Assembly: GCA_012295275.1 (NCBI GenBank) | Contig: CM022672.1 | Span: forward strand, 35,197,076 to 35,261,075 | DNA: 64,000 nt | From: Chrysomallon squamiferum | Taxonomy: Eukaryota > Mollusca > Gastropoda > Neomphalida > Peltospiridae | Direction: 5' to 3' | In this document: in pieces, positions 62,387 through 64,000 of the stretch | Numbering within the stretch: the first letter of the stretch is position 1 | Layout: every line of letters begins with the position of its first letter | Position numbers and translations under genes: made by a program | The notes under the pieces: generated by a model | Seen by the model: the letters and a program-made list of their open reading frames with translations, nothing else | Databases searched by the model: none | What the model was told of the DNA's origin: nothing

Positions 62387-63735
62387 GTTGTTGTTGTTAT
62401 TGTTGTTGTTGTTTTTATTATTGTTATTATTATTTTTTGAAGAAATACTTTCATAAAAGTTTGGGGGTTGTCTGGTTGGATTTTCTCTTTTCTTGAAGAA
62501 CTTTATTTGCAAATACATTCAAAAATGGATCAAGCATAAATTAATTTGGACAAAGAACCTGATCTGTTTTAATTAGTTTACAAAAAAAAAAAAAAAAAAA
62601 AAAATTAATATTTTCAGGATAAAAATATAACATTTAGAAGTTTATAAAAAAAAATTCAGTATATATATATATATATATATAGAACAAAATTTCTTGTATT
62701 ATGAAAGAAAATAAATATAAAATAATTTATTCTTAATTTCTAATAATATTTAATTTCTGTTTTAGAACTGCTCAGAGATTATTCAAATTATTTTAACAAT
62801 TTATTTGTCCTCTTTCTTATTCTTGCTGTCTCATACATTTTTCTTTCATTTCTGTATATTTTTTCTCTCATTCAATTTCATTTTATCTTATGTTTGCTTA
62901 TTGTATTTCTTTCATTAATCTAGTTATGAATCTATGTTCTGTTTTCTAGTCTGTCTGTCTGTCTGTCAGTTTTTTCATTTTTGCATTTTCATTTGTGTTT
63001 TTGCTAAAATAAATGATTAGAGAAAATATTTGTGTTGTTGTTTTTTCCCTTATTGTCTCAATATTTCATAGAATGCTTCCTGTTACAGCTAATATCTTCA
63101 TTTATCAAAAACTGTGCTGTTTTACCAGCCTCTGGAAATATTAATGTGAGATAATGTTTCCTATGTTGCAAATTTGATTTTTAACAAATAAAAAAATAAA
63201 AAATCTGAAAAAATGAAACAATGAATTTCTTGAATGAATGGTTTAAATCAAAAAAGAATTTTCTAAAAATACAAAACAGTAATAAAATGGAATCATTTAA
63301 TGACACATGATCCAAATTCACACAGAAAAACTGTTTGTTGGTTAAACCTTTTTATCTTGACCATCTGTCCAGAGATTGGCAGTTCAAACAGGAATTAGTT
63401 TTCATATACATTTCTGTTTTATTATTAAAAGTACATCCAATTCAATGTACAGTGAGTCAGAAAGAATTTTGATAAAATTGCAAAAAAAAAAAAAAAAAAT
63501 TAAAATTGAAATTAACTCTAAATTAAATATAGTAATAAATAAAGAAAAAAATGTTGGATGGACACTATCATTTGTTTCTCAGATTAAATTATGAAATAGA
63601 TAATTATACCCTCTGCTTAGTTTAATACAGTTGAAGATATTTGTTACAATTTGCTCCCTGACAAAGTCTGTATTAAGTATGAAAGATCCTCTTCAAAAGT
63701 CAATATCAACTTCTGCCATTGTTACCACTTGTAAA
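61491..63735. other. intergenic, no gene seen
   Basis: TG tract at 61837-61863, ATT/GTT tract at 62338-62420, poly-A at 62581-62604, TA tract at 62660-62680. The remaining sequence shows no coding or RNA-gene signature. Confidence 0.6.
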
Positions 63736-63960
63736 CAGTTAGTATGTCCTACTGCACACAAACAACACTTGTGAACAGTCAGTATGTCCTACTGCACACA
63801 AACAACACTTGTGAACAGTCAGTATGTCCTACTGCAAACAAACAACACTTGTGTACAGTCAGTATGTCCTACTGCAACAGTCAGTATGTCCTACTGCACA
63901 CAAACAACACTTGTGAACAGTCAGTATGTCCTACTGCACACAAACAAAACTTGTCCTACT
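63736..63960. repeat. 40-bp tandem repeat (~6 units)
   Basis: Unit CAGTCAGTATGTCCTACTGC plus ACACAAACAACACTTGTGAA, with one unit cut short. Open frames across it are artefacts. Confidence 0.95.
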
Positions 63961-64000
63961 AAAGTATGGAATCTCCACCAACTTCAGCTAGAAAAATAAA

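Overview
ORGANISM. The window looks like an animal nuclear genome, most probably a mollusc and perhaps a gastropod. It is visibly AT-rich and intron-rich, with phase-1 EGF exons, very many AAT/ATT, GA and TG microsatellites, a decayed Ty3/gypsy element, a pogo/Tigger-type relic, and an interspersed repeat resembling one I remember from gastropod and bivalve genomes. There is no bacterial-style operon organisation. The species assignment is inference.

LAYOUT. (1) Positions 1-38360, minus strand: three tandem paralogues of a secreted-lectin/EGF receptor. Copy 0 has only its signal-peptide exon (1394-1472) and part of intron 1 in the window. Copy 1 spans 4875-15957 and copy 2 spans 22100-36837. 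I assembled both from splice sites: signal peptide, a two-exon fucolectin/tachylectin-4/pentraxin-type (FTP, F5/8C-like) domain, a row of one-exon 8-cysteine EGF repeats (4 usable in copy 1, 11 in copy 2), one transmembrane exon, and a cytoplasmic tail with a YxN motif and an ITAM-like YxxL-x10-YxxI. This resembles Draper/CED-1/MEGF10-type engulfment receptors with a lectin head. Both complete copies carry lesions: copy 1 has 25 extra 47-bp units in the lectin exon (a frameshift), a dead EGF exon and deleted EGF blocks; copy 2 has a nonsense codon before the ITAM. A rearranged gypsy relic (17680-19960) lies between copies 1 and 2, and a terminal-inverted-repeat element (37381-38178) sits upstream of copy 2.

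(2) Positions 38360-45590: gene-poor and full of simple and tandem repeats, including a palindromic AAT/ATT array and an interstitial telomere-like tract.

(3) Positions 45594-53451, minus strand: an RNA-binding protein of the A1CF/RBM46/RBM47 family. RRM1 and RRM2 are in one exon, RRM3 is truncated, a DND1-type dsRNA-binding domain is split over two exons, and the last exon encodes a 14-15-residue tandem repeat. A CpG-rich promoter with NRF1-like, E-box and CCAAT motifs lies upstream. Its introns hold a Tigger relic, a SINE-derived minisatellite and, on the plus strand, a 57-codon ORF.

(4) Positions 53620-64000: mostly noncoding, with minisatellites, two promoter-like patches, and a damaged PWWP/HDGF-like gene at 59468 (+).

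THEME. Several minisatellites begin exactly at exon edges, or inside exons, of the genes they damage. Where I could compare paralogues, the repeat unit is bounded by a 5-6 bp microhomology. The lectin-EGF-ITAM cluster, and the way its exon edges have been amplified, are the most interesting content.
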